Assembly: GCA_905188085.1 (NCBI GenBank)
Contig: CAJJKN010000012.1
Coordinates: forward strand, 1 to 45,228
Origin: an uncultured Bacillota bacterium
GTDB taxonomy: Bacteria; Bacillota; Clostridia; Christensenellales; QAND01
Length of the DNA: 45,228 nucleotides
Direction: 5' to 3'
Numbering within the stretch: position 1 is the first letter of the stretch; each line of letters starts with the position of its first letter. This document shows positions 24,045 to 32,605 of this stretch, one piece after another. The translations under genes were made by a program, and so were the position numbers. The notes below the pieces were generated by a model that was not told where the DNA came from, made no database searches, and saw only the letters and a list, made by a program, of their open reading frames with translations.

Positions 24045-24959
24045 ATGCAGGAAAATTTAACACAGGCACAAAACGCAACGGGCGCAGGCCCGGGCCGGGC
24101 GGACAGCGCACCGGCACAGCACACGGCGCAGGGCGAACAAGCGCCGCACGCTGCGCAGACCTTTGACCGGGCACAGGTGCAAAGAGAGATAGACCGGGTG
24201 GCAAAAAGGGAGCGCGAACGCGGCAAACGGCAGGCGCTGCGCGAGATGCAGAAAACGCAGGAGGCCCAAACTTCTACAGAACAGGCACACAGGGAAATTG
24301 TGCGCACGGAAGAAGAGGGTGGCAAAAATGCACAAAATAATTGTGTAAATGAGGGCAAAAGGCAGGGTGATGCACAAAATGATTGTGCACAAGAGCTGCA
24401 AACGCAGGAAAATGCACAAGAAAATTGTGCAGAAAAGGAGCCGAACGGCGAAGATGCACAGCAAAATAGTGCACGGCAGGACGACCCGGCCGATCGGCTG
24501 AGCCGGGAGGACCAGCAGGCCCTGGGCGCGGCGCAGGCGCAGCGGACGATTGAAAAAGGCGAACAGGCGGTGTTGGCGGAGATGGAGGCGCTTTCGCAAA
24601 AGCAGATGCTTTCGCCCAAGGAGGAGGAAACGCTGTTTACGCTGTTTTGCCACGCGAGCATGAAAGCGGGGGAAGAGGAATTCAACCGCCGCGGGCTGGA
24701 CGGGGCGAAGATTATAAACGATAAAGCGTTTATCCGCTTTGCCGAAATGATGCGCGGCGATGTGCCGCTGATGACGGTGTATGAATATTTTGCCAAAACC
24801 CAGGGGCGGCCGGTAAAGCCGCCGTCCACCGGGCCGCTGCCGGGGCAGAGCACGGGCGGGCCTGCGTATTTCAGCCGGGAACAGGTGCAAAACATGACAA
24901 GGGCACAGGTAAAAACACATTATAAGGAAATTGAAAGCAGCCGCAGATTTTGGAGATAG
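24045..24959 (+). CDS. Phage scaffolding protein
   Basis: A 304-residue, very hydrophilic, Gln/Ala/Glu-rich protein in the position of the capsid scaffold, between portal and coat. The start is ATG at 24045 with AAGGAGG upstream. Residues about 95-150 are four tandem 14-residue repeats of the form (N/D)AQx(N/D)(C/S)(A/V); each codes from a 42-bp unit holding a 19-base near-palindrome. A C-terminal helical part (about 200-304), ending TRAQVKTHYKEIESSRRFW, resembles the coat-binding hook of scaffolds. The assignment rests on position and composition. Confidence 0.7.
   Translation: MQENLTQAQNATGAGPGRADSAPAQHTAQGEQAPHAAQTFDRAQVQREIDRVAKRERERGKRQALREMQKTQEAQTSTEQAHREIVRTEEEGGKNAQNNCVNEGKRQGDAQNDCAQELQTQENAQENCAEKEPNGEDAQQNSARQDDPADRLSREDQQALGAAQAQRTIEKGEQAVLAEMEALSQKQMLSPKEEETLFTLFCHASMKAGEEEFNRRGLDGAKIINDKAFIRFAEMMRGDVPLMTVYEYFAKTQGRPVKPPSTGPLPGQSTGGPAYFSREQVQNMTRAQVKTHYKEIESSRRFWR
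24329..24473 (+). repeat. 42-bp tandem repeat with palindromic cores, inside the scaffold gene
   Basis: Four 19-base cores start at 24329, 24371, 24413 and 24455, exactly 42 bp apart. Copies 2 and 3 are perfect dyads (TGCACAA, 5 bases, TTGTGCA); copies 1 and 4 are slightly decayed. All are read in the same frame. Confidence 0.85.
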
Positions 24960-24980
24960 CGGCAAAGGAGGAAACAAACA

Positions 24981-25820
24981 ATGGCATATACGAAATTTAT
25001 TCCGGAATTGTGGGCGGAAAAGATTCAAAGAGAAAACGAGAAGATGCTGGTGCTGGCCAAACTGTGCAACCGGCAGTGGGAAGGCGAACTGAAGAAAAAG
25101 GGCGACACGGTGCACATTTTGGGCATTGGGCAGCCCACCATCGGCGATTATGACGGCACGGCCATCAGCGACCCGGAAACGCTGACGGATACGTCTATCC
25201 CGCTGGTGATTGACAAGGCGAAGTATTTCAACGTGCTGGTGGACGATGTGGACCGCCGCCAGGCCGCGGGCGACATTATGGAATATATTCTCCAGGAAGC
25301 CAGCGAGGCGCTGGCGGTGCAGGAGGACAGCGACATTGCCGCCTGCATTTCCGCAGGGGTGAAAGCGGCGAACAAGGTGGAAGCGGCCAGCGTGACGGCC
25401 AGCGGAAACACCAGCGCACGCCGTTATCTGCAAAAGGCAAAGACGATGCTGTATAAAAACGGCGTGAAGAAAAACGCGGAGATTGTGGCCGTGGTGTCGC
25501 CGGACTTTTTGGAGCGGGTGGAAATTGAAGTGGAAAACCTGGAGACGGACAACAAAAACACCGCGACCAACGGCTTTGTCGGCAAGACCAGCGGCATTTC
25601 CATCTATCTTTCCAACAACACCTATGTGACCACGGACAAAAAAGAGCATATCTATGTGATGACGCGCAGGGCCGTGGCCCATGCCAACCAGATCAACGAA
25701 GTGAAAGCGTATTCGCCGGAGGATCTGTTTGCAGACGCGGTGAAAGGGCTGAACACCTACGGCACCAAGGTGGTGCGCGACGGCGAGCTGGTGGTATTGG
25801 AAGTGGCGGCCTACGCATAA
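24981..25820 (+). CDS. Major capsid protein
   Basis: A 279-residue coat protein, HK97-type fold by family. The N-terminus AYTKFIPELWAEKIQRENEKML, the segment VHILGIGQPTIGDYDG near 45 and the end VKGLNTYGTKVVRDGELVVLEV match phage coat proteins of the P22/N4-like set found with this type of portal. ATG at 24981 follows AAAGGAGG. It is 21 bases downstream of the scaffold gene. A strong hairpin (25834-25856) follows, perhaps to protect or limit the highly expressed coat mRNA. Confidence 0.85.
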   Translation: MAYTKFIPELWAEKIQRENEKMLVLAKLCNRQWEGELKKKGDTVHILGIGQPTIGDYDGTAISDPETLTDTSIPLVIDKAKYFNVLVDDVDRRQAAGDIMEYILQEASEALAVQEDSDIAACISAGVKAANKVEAASVTASGNTSARRYLQKAKTMLYKNGVKKNAEIVAVVSPDFLERVEIEVENLETDNKNTATNGFVGKTSGISIYLSNNTYVTTDKKEHIYVMTRRAVAHANQINEVKAYSPEDLFADAVKGLNTYGTKVVRDGELVVLEVAAYA

Positions 25821-25833
25821 AAAACGGGGCTTT

Positions 25834-25856
25834 GGCCCGGGGCAGGTTCCCGGGCC
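25834..25856 (+). other. Intercistronic hairpin after the coat gene
   Basis: GGCCCGGG, 7-base loop, CCCGGGCC: a perfect 8-bp GC stem without a T tract. Likely an mRNA processing or stability element rather than a terminator. Confidence 0.6.
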
Positions 25857-25886
25857 GAAACGCCCGGCAAAGGGGGTATGCAGAAA

Positions 25887-26462
25887 ATGACGATAGGGCA
25901 GATCAAAGCGGCGGTGATGATGCTGATCGACCAATATACGCCGGACAGCCCGCCGACGGACGACGAGGAGACGCTGGCAAAACTCAACACCCTGATAGAG
26001 CTTTCCCAAGTGCAGCTTTGCCAGATGAAAAAGACGGAAAAGCGCTGTATGCTGCCGGAAAACGGCGGGCAGGAGGAAAGCGAAACGGGGCTGATTCTCT
26101 ATCCGCTGCCGAAGGATTTTTATCAGCTGCACCGCGTGACAAAGGACGGAGACGAGGTGTGGGCGGATGTGTTTGACAATAAACTGGCCGTAAAGGCCGG
26201 GCAGGGGGCGCTGGTGATGAGCTATTACGCCTATCCGCCGGAAATTACCCAGGACACGGACGACGACACCCGCCTTTGGCTGGACAGGGATATTTTGCAG
26301 GTGCTTCCGTATGCGGTGGCGGCGGACCTTTTAAAGGCCGACCCCAGCGCGGACTATGTGGCGTTTGAACAAAAATATATGGGCCTTTTGGCAAACCTGG
26401 ACCCGCACAAAAGCGCAGGGCGGCTGGTGGTGCGCCAGATGCCGGGGAAAGGAGGCGTTTAA
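25887..26462 (+). CDS. Phage head-tail connector (gp4-like adaptor)
   Basis: A 191-residue helical protein in the adaptor position between coat and DNA-stabilisation genes: TIGQIKAAVMMLIDQYTPDSPPTDDEETLAKLNTLI at the start, LILYPLPKDFYQLHRVT near 75, and a helical end (WLDRDILQVLPYAVAADLL). The second ATG at 25887 is ten bases from AAAGGGGG, a better fit than the first ATG at 25878, which is one base from it. The stop overlaps the next ATG. Confidence 0.65.
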   Translation: MTIGQIKAAVMMLIDQYTPDSPPTDDEETLAKLNTLIELSQVQLCQMKKTEKRCMLPENGGQEESETGLILYPLPKDFYQLHRVTKDGDEVWADVFDNKLAVKAGQGALVMSYYAYPPEITQDTDDDTRLWLDRDILQVLPYAVAADLLKADPSADYVAFEQKYMGLLANLDPHKSAGRLVVRQMPGKGGV

Positions 26463-28438
26463 TGAGCGATTTTATGCCGTATAGCGTGGCCCGCCGCTCG
26501 ACCGCGCAAGCGAGAATGCGGGTGTATCAAAAATTCAAAGGGGTGGATTTTTCCTCCGACGAGGCGCAGGTGGCGCTGCAAAGAAGCCCGAACAGCCTGA
26601 ATATGTATAAAAATTACAGCGTGGAATTGGGGCAATGCGTGGAAACGCGGCCGGGCTTTCGAAAGGCGGTGCGCTTTCCCAAACAAACGGACAACACCGT
26701 CTACGGGCAGATTTTCTTTGAAAACCGGAGCAAGACGGTGACAAAAATTCAGCCGCTGGTGCATGTGGGGACAAAGCTGTATCTGTGGGAAAACTATCCG
26801 CAAAAGGCAGATGTGCTCAATGACATTGGGCAAAACGAGGATTTAACGGAACTATATGCACAGATGAATTGTGCGGACAGCGCGATGACGGTGTTTGACG
26901 GGCGGGTGTATATCGCAGACGGCAAGCAGATGCTGGTGTTTGACGGCCAAACCGTGCAGCCCGTTTCCGCGCTGGCGCTGGTGCCAACCACTTACATCGG
27001 CCGGGCGCCGCTGGGCGGGGGCACGCAATATCAGCAGCTGAACCTGCTGCAGGATCAATTTACCAACACGTTTTTATCCGACGGCAAAAGCAAAGACTAT
27101 TACCTTTCCATGACGGAGATAGACGCGGTAACAAAGGTAATCGTAGACGGGCAGACGCTAACGGCCGACCAATACACCGTGGACAAGACAAACGGCATTG
27201 TGAAATTTAACACCGTGCCGCCCGCGCCCCAAACCCCGGGGCAGGACACGGTATCCATTACCGCCAAAAAGCACATACCGGGCTATGCCGAGCGCATTGA
27301 AAAATGCCGGGTGATGGCGGTGTTTGATAACCGGCTGTTTTGCGCCGGCAACCCGGATACGCCCAACGTATTGTATTTTTCCCAGCGGAACGACCCGACG
27401 TATTTTGGCGAAATTACCTACGAAACGGACGGCAAGGAGCCTACGGCGATTGTGGGGCTGCTGCGCATCGGCAGCGAGCTGGCGGCGATTAAAGAAGAGA
27501 GCCAGCAAGAGGCGACGGTGTATTTGCATGCGCCGAAGGAAACGGGGATAGAATTAAGCCCCAAGGCCTACCCGGCCGAGGAGGGGCTTTCGGGCATCGG
27601 CGGCGCAGGGCGGCGGATGAGCCTGAATTTTCTGGATGACGCGGTGTTTTTATCCGCCATGGGGCTAAAGGCCATCGGCAAGCGGAGCCTGGCGTATGAG
27701 CGGTGTATTGAGCATAGAAGCTCGCTGGTGGATGGGCGGCTGGTCAACGAAAAGGGGCTGGGAAACGGGCAGCTGGCCTGCTGGCGCGGGTATTTATTAT
27801 GCCTGGTAAACGGCAGGATTTACTTAGCGGACAGCCGGCAGCAATATGTGCAGGCCTCCACGGGCAACACGGAATATGAATGGTATTTTTGGGACAACAT
27901 CGGCGTGTATGACGATCATGGCGCGTTTTGCCCGGCCAACACGCTGTATGTATACAAAGACCAACTGTATTTTGGGGCGGACGGCGCGCTTTGCACGTTT
28001 AATACGGACTGGATCAAAGACGACAGCGGCGAATTGCAGGCGGCGGCGTATCTGGATGACGGGCAGCCCATCTTCTGGTGCTGGACGACCCCGTTTGACG
28101 CGCTGGGCCAGCCGAACCGCGTGAAAAAGGACAACAAAAACGGCGGCGTTTTGGAATTGAAAAGCATGACAAACGGCGAAGTGAAGGGCAAGGTGCGCAC
28201 AAACCGCGCGCCGTGGAAGGAATTTGTGCGCATAGACGGCGGCTATTTTGATTTCAGCGACCTAAACTTTTCCGACCTTACCTTTTCCACGGAGGAAAAA
28301 TCGCTGGTGGCCTTTCAAAGCAGGCAAAAGCGATGGGTGAAAAAGCAGCTCATGTTTTACGGCGACGCCCCAGGCCGCCCGGGCGGGCTGTATGCCATTA
28401 CGATGGAAGCGTTTTTGGGCGGCTATTACAAAGGATGA
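26462..28438 (+). CDS. Phage DNA-stabilisation / tail hub protein (gp10-like)
   Basis: A 658-residue, beta-rich protein. The start region KGVDFSSDEAQVALQRSPNSLNMYKNY...ETRPGFRKAV and repeated short strands such as DGRVYIADGKQMLVFDG suggest a propeller, as in the packaged-DNA stabilisation proteins that plug podovirus portals. The end (about 560-658) includes NRVKKDNKNGGVLELKSMTNG. ATG at 26462 follows GGAGG. A 19-base palindrome-like core of the scaffold-gene type occurs in frame at 26857-26875, encoding AQMNCA. Function inferred from position and pattern. Confidence 0.6.
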   Translation: MSDFMPYSVARRSTAQARMRVYQKFKGVDFSSDEAQVALQRSPNSLNMYKNYSVELGQCVETRPGFRKAVRFPKQTDNTVYGQIFFENRSKTVTKIQPLVHVGTKLYLWENYPQKADVLNDIGQNEDLTELYAQMNCADSAMTVFDGRVYIADGKQMLVFDGQTVQPVSALALVPTTYIGRAPLGGGTQYQQLNLLQDQFTNTFLSDGKSKDYYLSMTEIDAVTKVIVDGQTLTADQYTVDKTNGIVKFNTVPPAPQTPGQDTVSITAKKHIPGYAERIEKCRVMAVFDNRLFCAGNPDTPNVLYFSQRNDPTYFGEITYETDGKEPTAIVGLLRIGSELAAIKEESQQEATVYLHAPKETGIELSPKAYPAEEGLSGIGGAGRRMSLNFLDDAVFLSAMGLKAIGKRSLAYERCIEHRSSLVDGRLVNEKGLGNGQLACWRGYLLCLVNGRIYLADSRQQYVQASTGNTEYEWYFWDNIGVYDDHGAFCPANTLYVYKDQLYFGADGALCTFNTDWIKDDSGELQAAAYLDDGQPIFWCWTTPFDALGQPNRVKKDNKNGGVLELKSMTNGEVKGKVRTNRAPWKEFVRIDGGYFDFSDLNFSDLTFSTEEKSLVAFQSRQKRWVKKQLMFYGDAPGRPGGLYAITMEAFLGGYYKG

Positions 28439-28448
28439 GGAGGAAAGT

Positions 28449-29339
28449 ATGGCGTTTACAAGATTGACAGCGGATGTGGAAAACATTCAAAAGCTGGCGG
28501 ACAGGCCGCAGATCGGCGCCGCGGCGCTAAAGCAGGCGTTTGATACCGCGGCGGAGGACATCAAAGCGTATCTGTTGACGCTGGTATCGGAATTGGAAGC
28601 GCAGCAGGCGGCAGAAAGCCTGGGCGCGGCCGCTATCGGCGACGGCGACCCGCACACCGCCGAAAAGCGCAATGTGCAGGCCAAACTGGATTATTTATAT
28701 AACGAACTGAAAAACGCGCAGGCCGGGCAGATTTTGGACCGCAGCATTACGGCGGAAAAGATTGCAAGCGGCACGATCACGGCAAACGAACTTTCAAACG
28801 GGCTGATCGAAACGGACAAGCTGGCAGATCAGGCCGTGACGCAAAACAAGCTGAAGGGCGGCTTGCTGGATCTATGCCCCGTGGGGATGGGGCTGGTGTG
28901 GTGGAGCGATACGCTGCCGAGCGAAAAATGGCTCTGGGCGGGCAGCACGCTGACCGCCGGCGTGCACGATGAGGCGATAGCGTTTTTCGGCGGCACGGCG
29001 CTGCCGGAAGTAAAAGGGCGGACGATTGTCGGCAAAGACGAAAGCGTGGCGGCGTTTAACGCGCTGTACAGAACAGGCGGCGCGGCCACGCATACGTTGG
29101 TAAACAACGAACTGCCTGCGCTTTCCGGCACGGTGGAAGCCTACGCCGGCGACGCCGGGTTTATCCGCACGGCCACGGGCTGTTTTACGCCGCAAACGCA
29201 GAAAGCGGCGCCGGTGAATGTGGATGCGTATGCGCAGGTGGTGTCGTATAACGCGGCGAAATTTGCCATCGGCGGCGGGCAGGCGCATAACAACTTACAG
29301 CCGTATATCGTGGCAAACTATATGTTTAAGGTATTGTAA
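28449..29339 (+). CDS. Phage tail fibre / collar protein
   Basis: A 296-residue protein. An N-terminal helical half with repeated short segments (DRSITAEKIASGTITANELSNGLIETDKLADQAVTQNKL) looks like a trimeric shaft. A C-terminal tail-collar-like domain contains GMGLVWWSDTLPSEKWLWAGSTL, GRTIVGKDESVAAFNALYRTGGAATHTLVNNELPALSG and the end NLQPYIVANYMFKVL, the usual pattern of phage receptor-binding collar domains. ATG at 28449 follows GAGGAGG. Confidence 0.75.
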   Translation: MAFTRLTADVENIQKLADRPQIGAAALKQAFDTAAEDIKAYLLTLVSELEAQQAAESLGAAAIGDGDPHTAEKRNVQAKLDYLYNELKNAQAGQILDRSITAEKIASGTITANELSNGLIETDKLADQAVTQNKLKGGLLDLCPVGMGLVWWSDTLPSEKWLWAGSTLTAGVHDEAIAFFGGTALPEVKGRTIVGKDESVAAFNALYRTGGAATHTLVNNELPALSGTVEAYAGDAGFIRTATGCFTPQTQKAAPVNVDAYAQVVSYNAAKFAIGGGQAHNNLQPYIVANYMFKVL

Positions 29340-29355
29340 AAAAGGGGGGCTGAAG

Positions 29356-29859
29356 ATGAACGCAACCCAACGGACACTTTTGGGCCAAACGCAGGCGGCA
29401 AAAACGGGGCAGCGCAATTTGGACGCGCTGTCCGCCCGGGCCGAAGAGGTGTATAGGATTTTACACCAGCAGGCCGAAGAGGAGAAAAACCGGGCCTATA
29501 CAGAGGCGGCGCAACGGGAGAGCCAACAGGCAGAGCAGGCGTATCGTGATTTTTTGTCTGCGTATAACCCGATGGGCCTTAACGCCGCGCGGCAAAAGCA
29601 GCAGACGGACTATGCGGACCATGCGGCCTACAACACCTACACGGCGGATTTGGATTTTTACCGTACACAGCGCCTGCAGCAGCAAATAGAGGCGGAAAGG
29701 GCGCTGGAAAATACGCGGCAAACGCTGTCCTATGCCGAGAGCAAAACACAAAGCGAGCAGCAAAGCCGGCGGACAAAACTGATGCAGGCCTATCTTAAAC
29801 AGCGTCTGGCGCTGTTGAAAAAGGCGGCGAAAAAACGCATAGACACCGCGGGCGTGTAG
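29356..29859 (+). CDS. Coiled-coil phage protein, first of a paralogous pair
   Basis: A 167-residue, almost wholly helical protein with heptad-like Ala/Gln/Glu/Lys runs. It contains SAYNPMGLNAARQKQ, then DHAAYNTYTADLDFYR, a motif shared with the next gene (QNPFG..AER..., GAAYDTYRTALRN), so the two probably arose by duplication. It could be an internal ejection protein or a rod of the tail apparatus. ATG at 29356 follows AAAGGGGGG. No family recognised. Confidence 0.6.
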   Translation: MNATQRTLLGQTQAAKTGQRNLDALSARAEEVYRILHQQAEEEKNRAYTEAAQRESQQAEQAYRDFLSAYNPMGLNAARQKQQTDYADHAAYNTYTADLDFYRTQRLQQQIEAERALENTRQTLSYAESKTQSEQQSRRTKLMQAYLKQRLALLKKAAKKRIDTAGV

Positions 29860-29874
29860 CGGAAAGGAGAGAAG

Positions 29875-30537
29875 ATGGGACAATACGATCAAATGCTGGC
29901 CGGGCTGGAGGCGCAGTATCAGGTGCAGCGGAAAAAAGCCGAGGCGGACGCGGAGGCGCAGTTGGCCAAGCTGCGGCTGCAATTGCAGCAAAAACAGCAG
30001 CAGGCGGCCGAGGCGGAAAGCCTGGCCGAGGCCGTGGAAAGCCAGACGGGCGCAGACGCCTGGCGCAGCATGCTGATAGCGCAAAACCCGTTTGGCGCGC
30101 GGGCAGAGCGCGGGCAAAACGGCGGGCTGGCGGAATATTACAAGGGCGCGGCGTATGACACATACAGAACCGCGCTGAGAAACGCTTTGGCAAAGCGGCA
30201 GGAAGAAAAGCAGACAAACGACAAACTTTTGCGCGAGGCGGCGCTGTCCTATGCGCTGGGCGAGGCGGACGCCAAACGAGCGCGGGACGCGGCGATTGGG
30301 CAATTGGACGCGGAATACAATTTGCAGCGGCAGACGCTTTTATTGGAACAGGCGGCCTATGAAGAAAAGCAGCGGCAGGCAGCGGCCCGGCGCGCACGAA
30401 GCCGGCGGCAAAACGGCGGCCGCTATACCGAAAGCAAGACGGACAGCCGGGTAGGTTCGCAGGCGGCAGGGGCCGCAGGCGCGATTGCGGCGCGAAACAG
30501 AAAGAACAGCGATACGATAGACGCGCTGCTGCGCTGA
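29875..30537 (+). CDS. Coiled-coil phage protein, second of a paralogous pair
   Basis: A 220-residue helical protein with long heptad-like stretches (LEAQYQVQRKKAEADAEAQLAKLRLQLQQ...) and the shared NPxGxxAER...AAYDTYRTAL motif of the preceding gene. The basic C-terminus (ARRARSRRQNGGRYTESK) may bind DNA. ATG at 29875 follows AAAGGAGAGAAG. Probably a virion-internal or tail rod protein; the function is unknown. Confidence 0.6.
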   Translation: MGQYDQMLAGLEAQYQVQRKKAEADAEAQLAKLRLQLQQKQQQAAEAESLAEAVESQTGADAWRSMLIAQNPFGARAERGQNGGLAEYYKGAAYDTYRTALRNALAKRQEEKQTNDKLLREAALSYALGEADAKRARDAAIGQLDAEYNLQRQTLLLEQAAYEEKQRQAAARRARSRRQNGGRYTESKTDSRVGSQAAGAAGAIAARNRKNSDTIDALLR

Positions 30538-30548
30538 AAAAGAAAAAG

Positions 30549-30580
30549 CGCCAAGGAGGTTTCTTTGGCGCTTGCCCGAA
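30549..30580. terminator. Hairpin between the rod gene and the small leftward gene
   Basis: AAGCGCCAA...TTTGGCGCTT. With TTTTTCTTTTT on the minus strand it should end the leftward 50-residue gene, and it may partly stop rightward transcription. Confidence 0.7.
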
Positions 30581-30589
30581 AGGGCGGGG

Positions 30590-30742
30590 TTATTCTACGG
30601 TGTCCGGGTCGGTGATGCGGTCCGTTTGGTAATGGGGCAGTTTTTTCTCGTTTTCCACGCGCTGTTTCAATTCTTCCGGGCTAAGGTCGCCCAGGATATA
30701 GGCGCTGTCCGGCAGGATATCGATTTTTTTCGTATCGCTCAC
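30590..30742 (-). CDS. 50-residue protein of unknown function
   Basis: A short acidic protein, MSDTKKIDILPDSAYILGDLSPEEL...DTVE when read from the GTG at 30742. The GTG has AAAGGAGG nine bases upstream, which is why I prefer it over the longer frame to 30808. It is leftward within the otherwise rightward phage operon and has a matching terminator, so it looks like an independent insertion. No family recognised. Confidence 0.5.
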   Translation of the reverse strand: MSDTKKIDILPDSAYILGDLSPEELKQRVENEKKLPHYQTDRITDPDTVE

Positions 30743-30837
30743 GGGTTGTGCCCTCCTTTCACATGGCTTTGGCGGCAAACGCCGCCGGATGGGGTTTAGT
30801 GTGGGCACAAGGGGCGCATTTTATACAGGAGGAAAGG

Positions 30838-31137
30838 ATGGACATGGTAACACAGCAGGTGTGCAACATTCAGCATGAGCACATCGAGCAGAATTTTGAG
30901 ATGGATCGCCAGCGCCTGCAAACCCATGGCGCGCAGCTGGATGCGATGGAAAAGCTGGCGGTAAAGCAGACCAGCGTGATAGAGGGGATGGCGCGGCGGC
31001 TGGACGCGCTGGACACGCGGCTTTGCGCGCTGGAGAAAAGGCCGCAGCACAGGATGGAGCGCGTGATGGACACGGCCCTGCAATGGGCCACGCTGTTGGC
31101 GTTGGGGTTGTTTGCGGCGAAGATGGGGCTGGGGTGA
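30838..31137 (+). CDS. XhlA-like phage membrane protein
   Basis: A 99-residue protein: a coiled-coil N-terminal part (HEHIEQNFEMDRQRLQTHGAQLDAMEK... RRLDALDTRLCALEKR) and one C-terminal membrane segment (ALQWATLLALGLFAAKMGLG). This is the layout of XhlA/haemolysin-type accessory proteins of phage lysis modules. ATG at 30838 follows AGGAGGAAAGG. No endolysin or holin gene follows; a repeat block begins right after the stop, so the lysis module is either lost or elsewhere. Confidence 0.65.
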   Translation: MDMVTQQVCNIQHEHIEQNFEMDRQRLQTHGAQLDAMEKLAVKQTSVIEGMARRLDALDTRLCALEKRPQHRMERVMDTALQWATLLALGLFAAKMGLG

Positions 31138-31139
31138 AG

Positions 31140-32060
31140 AAGGAGCGGGACAGGGTGAGCGTTTCTCGTCAGGCGGCGGAGGGTTAGGCGAGGGTGGGGG
31201 GAAAGGGTTTGCGTTTCTCGGCAAGTGGCAGTGCTGGGAGGGGGTGTAGAAGGTGCGGGGCAGAACGTCCGTTTCTGGCTAAGCTTTTAGAGAAAAAGAT
31301 TTTTTAGGAAAGTGCTAAGCAGAGAGCTCGTTTCTAGCTGAGTTTGTACAAGCGCAGAGATTGTTTTATAGATTCTTCCTTTCTCGCTGGAAAGGAAGCG
31401 AAAGAAGCGGGGGGAACCTACGATGGTTCCCCCTTGACCCCCTTTCAACGTTCGACGGGGCAAAGCAAAGATAGAAAAGCACGGAAGAAAATACCCGGGG
31501 CAGAAAGCATGATTCAATGTAAAAGCCCGGGCCGGACGGGGCAGCGGGCACAGCCCGCCCCTCTCGGTAGACCCCGCTCAAGGGGACGAGTGTCCACTTC
31601 TGGCCGGGTTTTGTGCGAATGTACCGCGCGGGCGACGTGCCACCATCGCGCTACCGAAGATGCTGGTAGGCGGGGTTTGCGTTTCTCGTCCGGCTTTTGG
31701 TTTGGGATAGGGTGTAGAAGGTGCTAGGCAAAGCTTGCGTTTCTCATTCATCTAAAATAGAAAAAGCGCAGACAAAGCCGCGCGCGGGCGGAAAGCGAAA
31801 GAGTGCTAAAGCCAAAGAATTTACCAGGGGCAGAGGGATGGCTGAATACAGAAATCTTGGCCGGCAAAGGGAGCGGCTACAAGCCGCCCACCGCCGCGCT
31901 ACATTAGGATTAAATTTGTGCTAAGCGGAGGATACGTTTCTGGCTGGGTTTTGGAGTAGAGATAGGCTGTAGAAGGTACTAGGCAAAGGTTTCGTTTCTC
32001 GGCTGATTATTAGAGATAGAGATGGTTGTGGAAGGGACTAAGCGGGGCTTTTGTTCCCGT
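31140..32060 (+). repeat. Repeat block R8 (58-bp units, long hairpin element, C hairpins)
   Basis: Begins directly after the XhlA-like gene. Contains hairpin element copy 7 (31375-31580), a short C hairpin at 31626-31651 (GCGCGG/TCGCGC, one G-T pair) and a long C form at 31782-31899 with inner hairpin GCGGCT-ACA-AGCCGC. No gene is supported. Confidence 0.85.
31375..31580 (+). repeat. Multi-hairpin element copy 7 (long form)
   Basis: B1, B2 and the long insert as in copies 2 and 3, with AAAGCATGATTC for AGGCGTGATTC and the TCGG/GACC version of the 3' end. Leader TTGTAC-17-TATAGA at about 31346-31374. Confidence 0.85.
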
Positions 32061-32136
32061 CAATCAAAGAGAATAAGGGAGAGGCGATAAAAGGACGGAT
32101 TACAGCGTGCTTTTTTGATGCAAAGGGCGGCGCATG

Positions 32137-32157
32137 AAAAAACGCCCGAAGCGGGCG
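32137..32157 (-). terminator. Terminator of the DUF1294 gene
   Basis: On the minus strand CGCCCG-CTT-CGGGCG followed by TTTTTT. Confidence 0.85.
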
Positions 32158-32172
32158 CAGGGGTTTGGCGGC

Positions 32173-32448
32173 TTATCGCCAAAACGAACTAAAAAAATAC
32201 AGATACAGGCCGATGTAGACCGCGCAGAAAAACGGCACGCCCCAGACAAACCGCGCTTTGGAAATCTTATGGCGGCAGACCATCATGGAAAGATACACCC
32301 CAAAGCAGCCGCCCAAAAGGCAGGCCAAAAACAATTGGCGCTCCGGCACGCGGCGGCCGTGACGGCGGGCACGCCCTTTATCCAGCGCGCAAAGCAAAAA
32401 GCCGTAGGCGTTGGCGGCCAAAAGATAAAACATAAGCCAATCCGGCAT
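32173..32448 (-). CDS. DUF1294 family membrane protein
   Basis: A 91-residue small integral membrane protein. Three hydrophobic stretches flank the family motif: YLLAANAYGFLLCALDKGRARR, RVPERQLFLACLLGGCFGVYLSMMVCRHKISKARF and a C-terminal helix VYIGLYLYFF. The DK..A...RVPE and GG..G...M..-RHK pattern is typical of DUF1294. ATG at 32448 has AAAGGAGG upstream. Monocistronic, divergent from the pgsA-like gene, with a TATAAT promoter at 32483-32488. Function unknown. Confidence 0.8.
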   Translation of the reverse strand: MPDWLMFYLLAANAYGFLLCALDKGRARRHGRRVPERQLFLACLLGGCFGVYLSMMVCRHKISKARFVWGVPFFCAVYIGLYLYFFSSFWR

Positions 32449-32482
32449 GGCGGCCCTCCTTTTGAAAAAAATCCGTTGCGCT

Positions 32483-32488
32483 ATTATA
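32483..32488 (-). promoter_or_regulatory. -10 box of the DUF1294 promoter
   Basis: Perfect TATAAT on the minus strand 35 bases before the start codon. The -35 is weak (TTTGCG at 17 bases). Confidence 0.6.
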
Positions 32489-32557
32489 CCAAACCGACGC
32501 AAAACCGCAAAGCCCTGGGCTGCCGGCCGGCGGATTTGGATTTTTGGCAAACAGGCG

Positions 32558-32586
32558 TTGCAAAACGAGACAAACTTGCGTACAAT
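32558..32586 (+). promoter_or_regulatory. Promoter of the pgsA-like gene
   Basis: TTGCAA, 17-base spacer, TACAAT, 20 bases before the start codon's ribosome binding region. Confidence 0.7.
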
Positions 32587-32605
32587 AGGGCGGAAGGAGA
32601 GAGCC

